From positions 1-15,048 of the forward strand of contig CAJMBB010000040.1 of the NCBI GenBank assembly GCA_905211615.1: DNA of 15,048 nt, written 5' to 3'. The position numbers and the translations under genes are program-made. The DNA is from an uncultured Collinsella sp. (GTDB taxonomy: Bacteria; Actinomycetota; Coriobacteriia; Coriobacteriales; Coriobacteriaceae). The notes beneath the pieces are model-generated. The model had not been told where the DNA came from and made no database searches. It saw only the letters and a program-made list of their open reading frames with translations. Every line of letters begins with the position of its first letter. The stretch's first letter is position 1. Below, in pieces: positions 9,101-15,048 of the stretch.

Positions 9101-9995
9101 GCATGCGGTTGGGGTCGTCGACCTTGGCGTTCATACCAATGCACATGATGACGTCCTGCACGGGCGCGTCCTCGCGGCGCAGGTAGTGGAAGTCGTTGGT
9201 GGCGATGACCTTGACACCCACCTGCTTGGCGATATCGATGAGTGTGCGGTCCATCTGCTCGTCGGTCAGGCCGTTATCGGTGGTGATGGCGTGTTCCTGG
9301 ATCTCGATGTAAAAGTCGCCGGGGTCAAAGGTATCGCGGAAGGTCTCGGCCCACTTGATGGCGCCCTCCATGTCACCGCGGTCGATGTACTTGGGAATGA
9401 TGCCCGCGATGCAGGCACTCGTGCAGATCATGCCCTTGGCATGGCGGCGCAGGTTATCGAGCGTCACGCGCGGCTTGTAGTAAAAGCCCTGCACGGCAGC
9501 CTCGGAGACCGTCTGCATCAAGTTGACGTAGCCCTCCTGGTCCTTGGCCAGAAGGATCATGTGGTAGAGCTCGGGCTTGTGGTCGCGGGCGAGGGTCTCG
9601 TCCGGCGTAAAGTAGACCTCGCAGCCAAAGATGGGCTTGATGACCAGGGGCGGCTTAAGCTCGTCGATGTTGCCCTTCTCGTCCCACATGGCCATGTCCT
9701 TCACATACTGGGCATGCTCGCGCGGGTTTGCCTCGGGATCGGGCTCCACCAGCTCGTCGCGGCGGTCCTTTTCCAAGAAGGCCTTGTCGTGGCTCCAGGT
9801 TTTGTACTCGGGCGTGTTGTGGTTGACGGCGTCGCAGGCCAGCGCCAGGTCGGGTACGCCGTACATGTAACCGTGGTCGGTAATGGCCACGGCGGGCATG
9901 CCAAGCTCAACGGCACGGTTGACCATATCCTGGATACGGGTTGCGCCGTCGAGCATGGAAAAAACAGTGTGATTGTGCAGATGGACGAATGCCAT
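6192..9995 (-). CDS. dnaE: DNA polymerase III subunit alpha
   Basis: This is the chromosomal replicative polymerase (1267 residues). The N-terminal PHP domain begins at once with FVHLHNHTVFSMLDG. The nine metal-site residues known from actinobacterial DnaE1 all appear present (H7, H9, D16, H41, E126, H145, C195, D268, H270), so it may proofread through its own 3'-5' exonuclease. The palm carries GRGSAAGAIVAYAMNIT and PDIDMDFDDERR with catalytic D467 and D469, and the third carboxylate D629 in KMDFLGLRTL. Helix-hairpin-helix motifs follow, then a probable clamp-binding motif QTSFF (1002-1006) and an OB fold (about 1085-1130). Two stretches are longer than usual: about 60 extra residues inside PHP (between H41 and E126) and about 12 in the fingers after KKK (780-782). 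GGAG 8 bases upstream supports the ATG at 9995, and a TAAAAT box lies 40 bases upstream. The SNF2 helicase gene follows after 38 bases. Confidence 0.97.
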   Translation of the reverse strand: MAFVHLHNHTVFSMLDGATRIQDMVNRAVELGMPAVAITDHGYMYGVPDLALACDAVNHNTPEYKTWSHDKAFLEKDRRDELVEPDPEANPREHAQYVKDMAMWDEKGNIDELKPPLVIKPIFGCEVYFTPDETLARDHKPELYHMILLAKDQEGYVNLMQTVSEAAVQGFYYKPRVTLDNLRRHAKGMICTSACIAGIIPKYIDRGDMEGAIKWAETFRDTFDPGDFYIEIQEHAITTDNGLTDEQMDRTLIDIAKQVGVKVIATNDFHYLRREDAPVQDVIMCIGMNAKVDDPNRMRMTGSEFYMKTEEEMRAMFPYCPEACDNTLEIADKCYVELDWDSIILPRFPLLDPGETHESQFRRECEKGLRQHYGDDWATREIGGVNIKERFEYEYKVICDKGFAAYFLIVAEYVQWAKDNGIGVGPGRGSAAGAIVAYAMNITAFDPLENGLMFERFLSPQRTEMPDIDMDFDDERRLEVVEHVRQLYGPEKVTHVITYSTIKAKQAINDAARVLDYPVYMGQRLSKMVSSDPKVKLKQVLDKQPGKEDLFNPDFAEAYKKDDDARRIIDTALSIEGLTRGEGVHACAVLICRDPVNEHVPTKLDTKGGVEITQYEGHTVADMGLLKMDFLGLRTLTVISKAKANIKKNFGIDIKEEDIPFDDPEIFKLMGSGHTAGVFQVESAGMTATIKNMKPTEYKHVVALIALYRPGPLGAGMVSSYINRMNGKEPAVSYDDRLDDILGETYGTMVYQEQVMLISVEMCGFSKGESDSRIRKPVAKKKIKLLTSTVLHWEDGSDETTYDHWMNGAIKNNYTREVAQKIWDDVLEFASYAFNKSHSAGYAILVMQTAWLKAHYPHEYMAAVLTSYTGKTDKIVHYVSACRHDGIPVLSPDVNESGTEFTATKEGVRFGLAGIRGVGTGVAQAIIAEREAGGPFKTLHDFVERVDSSQANRRVIESLIKAGAFDSTGYPRRQMMHFVDKNNPENIIDAAIKRQKDRASGQTSFFDMFGDVEGSGFEVSVPDPDGQEWDRHLKLSQEKEVLGIYVSDHPLRPFEYALSKARDFSFSQIDTGYEVQNPTGGTINQEIPEGKALWWAGMVSSVSKRVTKNGDPMGIVQLEDMEGEATVVVFPKTYKEAEGYLYGEVDPETGAQLSDAFVRIKGKLERSDRGDQIIAQEIVPLELNEENNKPKVFEVMVPNSRFSQGNMARLATVLTANPGGDRVEIFIEQVDGRVLRAEVPAKVNARSIPLLAEAKAIVGNQGRVTVI

Positions 9996-10003
9996 GTGAT
10001 GAG

Positions 10004-10007
10004 CTCC
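10004..10007 (-). promoter_or_regulatory. Ribosome binding site of dnaE
   Basis: GGAG on the minus strand is 8 bases before the ATG at 9995, where the PHP domain signature begins immediately. Confidence 0.55.
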
Positions 10008-10034
10008 GATGCGGGTTCGTGTTCTGACTGAACG

Positions 10035-10040
10035 ATTTTA
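10035..10040 (-). promoter_or_regulatory. Candidate -10 box of a dnaE promoter
   Basis: TAAAAT on the minus strand matches the sigma-70-type -10 consensus at five of six positions and is A/T-rich within GC-rich surroundings. It would give a leader of about 30 bases before dnaE. The -35 is weak: TTCGGG at 19-base spacing is the best I see. A dnaE promoter here is plausible because addA ends upstream and a large palindrome separates the genes. Confidence 0.4.
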
Positions 10041-10096
10041 CCCCACGGCACGGACAGCACCCGAACCTAGCCAAACCCACACGGCTCCTCTTGCAG

Positions 10097-10159
10097 TTGC
10101 GGTGGAATAGTTCCCGCCTGGGCCACCTGGGCCGCAATACAGGAACTATTCCACCGCAA
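10097..10159. repeat. Perfect 18-bp inverted repeat between addA and dnaE
   Basis: The arms TTGCGGTGGAATAGTTCC (10097-10114) and GGAACTATTCCACCGCAA (10142-10159) are perfect inverted copies around a 27-base spacer. The spacer holds a tandem pair of CCTGGGCC (10117-10124 and 10126-10133). The element starts 12 bases beyond the addA stop. Neither side has a U-tract, so it is not a classic intrinsic terminator, although an RNA hairpin this long could still stop polymerase or protect the addA mRNA. The shape fits a REP-like or MITE-like intergenic palindrome. No transposase is adjacent. Confidence 0.7.
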
Positions 10160-10171
10160 GTTATCTGAGGA

Positions 10172-13100
10172 CTAAAGATTGTAGGTGACCACTTGGGGCT
10201 CGGGGGGTTCGACGAAGATGGCTGGATTCGCCTGCTCAACGCGGACGAACTTGACGGTCACGGCCTCAAAGCCTGCCTTGTGCAGAACATCAGCGTATAC
10301 GCGCGCCTGCAGGGCGTGCTTCTCCCGCAGCTGTTCCGGCGTCTCGTCCGGTGTGCCGCCCGTCTTGTAGTCGATGACCAGCGCACATGACGAATCCGCC
10401 GGGTTCGTCGCCAAAGCGTCGATGGAACCTTCGGCATATGCACCGTAGCGAGCGATGTCCTCGTCCTCGCAGCCCAGCGAAAAGAACGGCACCTCGGCGC
10501 GAACGCACGGCCACGCGAGCAGGTCGGCACGAACAGCCGACTTGAGCCAGCGGTCCAGGGCAACGTCGAAGCGTTCGCGCTGCTCCGGCGTCAGGCGCCA
10601 CAGGCGCGCCAGCGCATCGGCACGCGCGGCGGGCAGCGCATCGGCACCCATCTCGATAAGCCACTGGCAGGCAGCGTGGAAGGCCGAGCCCAGCGCCATG
10701 GGGTTGCCGGTAGGCTCAACGGCGGCCACGTCTGCATCCGTCATCTCGGAACCATCCGACTCCGCATCATCGCCGGCCTCGTCCATGGGCACGCGCGCCT
10801 CGGCGGCACGGTCCTCGGACTCGGCATGCAGCGCCGCGGCAATTGACGAGTAGCTGTACGAATCGCGCGCCGGATACGGACAGATACCCATGCGCACGCC
10901 CGCTGCCTGGGGATACACGAGCTCAAACGCATCGGGCTCGGGGTCAGCAGGACCGGGGACGGCGGCGCGGGCATCTGCACCGGCGCCCTCCGGCTCCGCA
11001 TCGCCACGAACAAGCCTGCCCTCGACATCCAGCGAAGCGTTGGCCTCAAACGCCTGCTCGCCAAACGTAAAGTCAGCCAGCGAGATGAGCTCGTAGTCGC
11101 CCGGCTTGGAGTTGTCGAACACCAAACGATCGCTATCGAGCTGCGGCATACCCAGAGCGTCGGTCGGCAAAATACGGCGCAGCACGTCGTAGGTCAGATC
11201 GGTCTCGACGTCGAAGGTCGGCGCACACAGCTTGCCACGGCTCACGCCAGCATCCATCGCCAAGATCACCAGCTCGCGCGCACGCGTCATGGCAACGTAG
11301 AGCAAGCGGGCCCGCTCCTCGAGCGAAAGCCGCAGGTCGTCGTTGCGCAGGCGGGCAAATGCCTCGGCGCGAGAGCCCGTCGCGCAGACGTCCTCCATGA
11401 GCTCCGGCGGCAGCCACAGCGACGTGCCCTTGCCCTTAAACGCATGCTCAAACTGCTTTTTGACGTCGTCGCCCTTCACAAAGGTACCGTCGGCGAGCTT
11501 AACGCCGTCGAAACGTGCCGGCAGTGCCACGACCTGTGCTCCGCCCTCGACGCGACCCATCTGTGCCGCACCCGAGGACTTACGCACGCCAAAGCACTCG
11601 GCGACCGCCACGACCGGATATTCCAGACCCTTGGAGGCATGCACCGTCATGATGCGCACCGCGCCGTCGCCCTCCTCGTTGAGGGCACCCGGGGCTTCCT
11701 TGCCCGCCAAGAAGCGGTCGAAGGCCAGCGCGATGGAACGCGGCGAGTTGCCGAACTCGGCCTCCGCCTCGGCCACGGCGTCGAGTGCCTTGAGCACGTT
11801 GGCGGCAATGGCCTTGCCCTCGGGACCACGCTGTGCCAGACGCACGAACCAGCCGGAGGCGTTAACCACGTCGCGCGCGATGGCGGCGAACGAATCGCGG
11901 CCCACGCGACGAAGCGCATACCGCAGCACCTCACGGGCGCGCGTCACGAGCGGCAGGCTCTGCAAACCTGGCACATCGGAATCGCTCATGATGCCCACAT
12001 CGATATTGCGACGCGACGTCTCGCCCGTCTGCTCGTCGAGTTTGGTCGCCAGCGCCAGGAACTCCTGGGCGCCGAGCGCAAACATCGGCGAGGCGAGCAG
12101 TGGCATAAGGCCCTGCGCCGTATCGGCCGGATTGGCGAGCGCGCACACCAGGGCACGCACCGTTTGGACCTCGGCAGCCTGGGCAAAGACCGAGCCGCCC
12201 GCGATCACGCAGTCGAGTCCCTGGTCGCGGAAAGCCTGGGCGTAGACGTCGGCATTGGTCATGCGACCCAGCAGCAACACCATATCGCCCTGGGGCTGGC
12301 CGGCATCGGCAAGCGCGCGGAAGCGCTCGGCGATCGCACGGGCCTTGGCCTGTGTGCGCTCCTGCGTACTGCCGCCGGCAACAAAGAGCGCCTGACGACG
12401 CGAGGCGTCCGCCACCAGCGTGTCCTTGCGGCCGTCGCTCGCCTCAAGATCCAAAAAGCCCTGCATCAGGCCGCCGTCGTCGCCATCAAAGACGCGGGCC
12501 ACATAGCGCAGCACCTCGTCGTGGCTGCGGAAGTTGCGCACGAGCTTGACGAGCTCGCCAGCAGGGGCGTCGGCCACGGCAGTCGCCTCGGGCGCGGCAG
12601 ACGAGCCCACCTTGCGCTCCTGGCGACGGAACACCTCGACCTCGGCGCCGCGGAAGCGATAGATCGACTGCTGCGCATCGCCCACGGTGCACAGCGCGCG
12701 CTCCCCCGCGCCCGTCAGGTAGCGGATCAGATCGACCTGCATCTGATCGGTATCCTGGAACTCGTCGATCATGACCATCTTAAAGCGGCCCTCGTACGCA
12801 GCACGAATGGCAGGGTAATCGCGCAACGCCTCGTACGCCATGCGAAGCAGGTCGTTATTATCGAGGGCGGACTGGTCGGCCTTGAGTGCACGGTACTCCG
12901 CCTCCACGGAACGGGCCAAGCCCACCAGCGCATCGAGCGCGGGGCCACCGCAGGCCAGCACGATATTGATAAACGCATCGGCGGCCTCTGCCTTGAGCAG
13001 TTCGACCTGCTCCTTGGGGAACGCCTTGCTCGCCCGCGGCATGGCGCACGACATCATGAGTCGCGCCGCATCGACCATGGTCTTGCCGCTCGCCTCGAAC

Positions 13101-13804
13101 GCGTCGATGGCCTCGAGCGCCACCTGCGCCTTCTCGGTCGCGGCCTTACTTGCGCCCAGCGCCGCGCGATAGGCATCGGCGAGTGCCGAGGTATCGGCCC
13201 GGCCGCGCGCCACGCGCACGTCGTCCATACCGCCCGGCAACTGGCTCGACAGCTCCAGCAGGTCGCGCACCAGGCCCTTGATGGTCGTGCCGGTGCCAAA
13301 GGAACCGCCCTCGCCCGCCATGGGATACCAGGCGTAGAGGGCCTTGAGCGATGCCGCGAGCTCGGGGGCGGCATCGGGCGCCGTCGCGCGACCCAGCACA
13401 TGCTCAACAGCCTGGTCCATGAGCTCGTCGGTATCGGTGAGCACCGTGAACTCGGGGTCGATGCCCAGCTCCAGCGCGTGCGCGCGCAGGATACGCGAGC
13501 ACATGCCGTGAATGGTCGAGATCCACGCGTCGTCGACGGTCAGCGCTTCCTCGTCCATGCCCTCGTCGATAAGCGCGCGGCGCACGCGGTCGCGAATCTC
13601 AGCCGCGGCATCCTTGGTAAAGGTAATGGCGAGCACCTGGTCCAGATGCTCAACGAACGGACCGGATTCGGGCGAGAGCGCGTAGACGATGCGGCGCGTG
13701 AGGGTAAAGGTCTTGCCCGAACCGGCGCCCGCCGAGACAAACAGCGGACGGTCGAGCGTTTTGACGATCTGCAGCTGTTGCGGCATCAAGGTCGAAAGAT
13801 CCAT
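10172..13804 (-). CDS. addA: ATP-dependent helicase/nuclease AddA
   Basis: AddA is the active UvrD-like helicase and nuclease subunit of AddAB, which resects double-strand breaks and loads RecA, doing the job of RecBCD. The 1210 residues match the usual length. Superfamily 1 motifs run in order: Walker A SAGAGSGKT (24-32, K31), TFTKDAAAEIRDRV, Walker B IDEFQDTD (D347, E348), GDAQQSIYRFRGA, VRNFRSHDEVLRY, VRIMTVHASKGLEYPVVAVA and YVAMTRAR (836-843). An acidic, Ala-rich linker (about 940-1035) leads to a RecB-type PD-(D/E)XK nuclease with H1043 (AFHAACQWL), D1129 (GSIDAL), D1145 and K1147 (VIDYKTGG), and Q-A-R-V-Y-A. All helicase and nuclease residues appear intact. The start ATG at 13804 lies 3 bases after the addB stop, with AAGGAGGG inside the addB end, so translation is probably coupled. 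Confidence 0.95.
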   Translation of the reverse strand: MDLSTLMPQQLQIVKTLDRPLFVSAGAGSGKTFTLTRRIVYALSPESGPFVEHLDQVLAITFTKDAAAEIRDRVRRALIDEGMDEEALTVDDAWISTIHGMCSRILRAHALELGIDPEFTVLTDTDELMDQAVEHVLGRATAPDAAPELAASLKALYAWYPMAGEGGSFGTGTTIKGLVRDLLELSSQLPGGMDDVRVARGRADTSALADAYRAALGASKAATEKAQVALEAIDAFEASGKTMVDAARLMMSCAMPRASKAFPKEQVELLKAEAADAFINIVLACGGPALDALVGLARSVEAEYRALKADQSALDNNDLLRMAYEALRDYPAIRAAYEGRFKMVMIDEFQDTDQMQVDLIRYLTGAGERALCTVGDAQQSIYRFRGAEVEVFRRQERKVGSSAAPEATAVADAPAGELVKLVRNFRSHDEVLRYVARVFDGDDGGLMQGFLDLEASDGRKDTLVADASRRQALFVAGGSTQERTQAKARAIAERFRALADAGQPQGDMVLLLGRMTNADVYAQAFRDQGLDCVIAGGSVFAQAAEVQTVRALVCALANPADTAQGLMPLLASPMFALGAQEFLALATKLDEQTGETSRRNIDVGIMSDSDVPGLQSLPLVTRAREVLRYALRRVGRDSFAAIARDVVNASGWFVRLAQRGPEGKAIAANVLKALDAVAEAEAEFGNSPRSIALAFDRFLAGKEAPGALNEEGDGAVRIMTVHASKGLEYPVVAVAECFGVRKSSGAAQMGRVEGGAQVVALPARFDGVKLADGTFVKGDDVKKQFEHAFKGKGTSLWLPPELMEDVCATGSRAEAFARLRNDDLRLSLEERARLLYVAMTRARELVILAMDAGVSRGKLCAPTFDVETDLTYDVLRRILPTDALGMPQLDSDRLVFDNSKPGDYELISLADFTFGEQAFEANASLDVEGRLVRGDAEPEGAGADARAAVPGPADPEPDAFELVYPQAAGVRMGICPYPARDSYSYSSIAAALHAESEDRAAEARVPMDEAGDDAESDGSEMTDADVAAVEPTGNPMALGSAFHAACQWLIEMGADALPAARADALARLWRLTPEQRERFDVALDRWLKSAVRADLLAWPCVRAEVPFFSLGCEDEDIARYGAYAEGSIDALATNPADSSCALVIDYKTGGTPDETPEQLREKHALQARVYADVLHKAGFEAVTVKFVRVEQANPAIFVEPPEPQVVTYNL

Positions 13805-13807
13805 GGT

Positions 13808-15048
13808 CTACACGTCCCTCCTTACAAACGTTCCTTCGTGGTTATACGAGCAGCGTGCATGCGCGGCCTGAGCCGACGTCGGGTCGACGGCGGCAACGTT
13901 GCCTGCTTCGAGCTCGCGCAGGCGCTCGGCGATGCCGGCCTCCACGCGATCGAGCAGGGCGTCGAAGTCCATGCTGCCACCCTCGCCGGGAAAACCTTTC
14001 TTAAGGCCCGGGATGCGACCGTCGCCGCGCTCTTCCTCGAGCAGCTCGGCGCTCGCGGCACCGCGCAACGCCGGCTTGCCGCCCTTGGTCGAAAAGTAGA
14101 GCGCCGCGCGGGTGTCCAAATCCAGCGCCCGGCGCATGGCCTGGGCGTAGATGAGCGTTTGGGTATGTGGCGGCAACCAGCGCGGATCGTCGATGGGCGC
14201 CGCGCCCGATTCCTCGTCGCGCACCGTAGGGTCGGCGAGCTTAAACTCCTCAACGCCCGTGCGATGCTTGTAGTCGATCACCACGGCACGATTCTCGGCG
14301 TCCACGTCCACGCGGTCGATGCGCCCGCCAAGCGGCCAACCGGCATACTCAACCTTGAGCTCGTTGAAGGCGAACTCCAGGTAGCGCGGGGCAAAGGGGG
14401 CAAGCGCCTCGGACTCGTAGGCAAGCACGCCCTCCAGCTGCGGCAAGATCTCGGCCACCTGACGCTCCTCCACCGCAGAGAGCGGCACCAGCGGGCCCTC
14501 CGTGCCTCGCTTGCCGGCGTGCTCGGCCAACGTCTCGTCAAAGACCTCGCGCAGCAGCTCCTGAGCGCGCGGCAGATTCTCGGGCGTCACGCGCTCCATG
14601 CCCTCCTGGGGCAGGCGGGCATGCAGATGCTCCAGCACATCGTGGACAAAGTTGCCCTTCTCCATGTTGCCAAAGCCCGCGTCGATAGACTGGGGCTTCA
14701 CGCGATACGACACGAACCAGCACAGCGGGCACGTCGAGTACGCCTCAATCTGCGAGGCGGACGTCAGGCGCGGCACGAGCGGCGCGTTCTCGCCCTCGCC
14801 ATCGCGGCGACGCAGGACAAGGTACGGCACAGCCGCCTCACTCAAATGCTGAGGGGCCTCGCACGCGACGCGCTTGCACTCGATGCCCTCGCCGGCCGCT
14901 GGATCAAAATCGGCGACGATACCGCCCTCGCCCACGCACGCAACCTTGACGGCGCCAGTGGCCTCGGCGTGCGCCCGCAGCTCGGTCCACACGGCAGCCG
15001 GGTAGCACTCGCGCGCCTGGCGATCGTGGGTCACGCGGGCGAGCGCAA
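13808..15048 (-). CDS. addB: AddB, C-terminal nuclease part (5' end outside the window)
   Basis: The frame stays open to the window edge, so the N-terminal helicase-like part of AddB lies outside. Residues are counted from an in-frame GTG at 15034, which is probably internal. A RecB-type PD-(D/E)XK nuclease is visible: LTSASQIEAYSTCPLCWF (Cys 102 and 105), MEKGNFVHDVLEHL (H131), GGRIDRVD (D240), VVIDYKHR (D254, K256) and TQTLIYAQAM (Q292). AddB proteins normally bind a 4Fe-4S cluster through this first Cys and a C-terminal C-x2-C-x5-C. Here the C-terminus has only C395, followed by S-Y-N-H-E, so the cluster may be altered or absent. The gene ends 3 bases before addA, the usual addB-addA order. 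A generic PD-(D/E)XK protein is the alternative, but the context strongly favours AddB. Confidence 0.82.
   Translation of the reverse strand, partial: ALARVTHDRQARECYPAAVWTELRAHAEATGAVKVACVGEGGIVADFDPAAGEGIECKRVACEAPQHLSEAAVPYLVLRRRDGEGENAPLVPRLTSASQIEAYSTCPLCWFVSYRVKPQSIDAGFGNMEKGNFVHDVLEHLHARLPQEGMERVTPENLPRAQELLREVFDETLAEHAGKRGTEGPLVPLSAVEERQVAEILPQLEGVLAYESEALAPFAPRYLEFAFNELKVEYAGWPLGGRIDRVDVDAENRAVVIDYKHRTGVEEFKLADPTVRDEESGAAPIDDPRWLPPHTQTLIYAQAMRRALDLDTRAALYFSTKGGKPALRGAASAELLEEERGDGRIPGLKKGFPGEGGSMDFDALLDRVEAGIAERLRELEAGNVAAVDPTSAQAAHARCSYNHEGTFVRRDV
13816..13823 (-). promoter_or_regulatory. Ribosome binding site of addA inside the addB end
   Basis: AAGGAGGG on the minus strand lies 11 bases before the addA ATG, within the last codons of addB. 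The strong match and the 3-base gap between genes point to translational coupling of the two subunits. Confidence 0.6.

Noticed and set aside
6213..10031. A 1272-codon open frame on the plus strand opposite dnaE
   Set aside because: It is codon-aligned antisense to a certain dnaE gene and arises because dnaE avoids TTA, CTA and TCA. It shows no recognisable protein motif.
15032..15034. GTG as the true start of the AddB protein
   Set aside because: The frame is open to the window edge and AddB proteins have a long N-terminal helicase-like part, so the gene is most likely cut by the window.
1..15048. A defence island, prophage or other mobile system
   Set aside because: AddAB and an SNF2 helicase can occur in such settings, but here they sit with dnaE, and no integrase, transposase, toxin-antitoxin pair, methylase or CRISPR-like repeat series is visible.

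Overview
The window is high-GC bacterial DNA in which every supported gene lies on the minus strand. The gene set and protein style (AddB-AddA nuclease-helicase, DnaE with an intact PHP domain, a SWIM/SNF2 helicase, superoxide reductase) fit an anaerobic high-GC Gram-positive of the class Coriobacteriia. A gut Collinsella-like organism is my best guess. It rests on overall impression, not on a marker gene.

In transcription order (right to left) the window reads as follows. The 3' part of addB (13808-15048, cut by the window edge) is followed 3 bases later by addA (10172-13804); the two encode the double-strand-break end-resection complex. A gap of about 176 bases carries a perfect 18-bp inverted repeat (10097-10159) and a plausible -10 box for dnaE. 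dnaE (6192-9995), the replicative polymerase alpha subunit, is followed after 38 bases by a SWIM/SNF2 helicase gene (2689-6153), probably in the same transcript. A 165-base gap then leads to a small superoxide reductase gene (2161-2523) with a good ribosome binding site. Next come a U-tailed hairpin (2083-2113) and a large NAD-synthetase-like gene (58-2043). The left edge carries another perfect 12-bp hairpin (12-39).

Two themes emerge: genome maintenance (AddAB, DnaE, SNF2) and oxygen protection in an anaerobe (superoxide reductase). No mobile element, CRISPR array, tRNA or rRNA is visible, and I see no complete defence system.

The most unusual item is the NAD-synthetase-like protein. It keeps the two-domain fold signature of glutamine-dependent NadE, but the residues expected for both glutaminase and synthetase chemistry appear replaced, and it carries an unfamiliar C-terminal extension of about 110 residues. 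Other points worth checking are two insertions in DnaE, the reduced iron-sulfur ligand set in AddB, and the two long intergenic palindromes without U-tracts.
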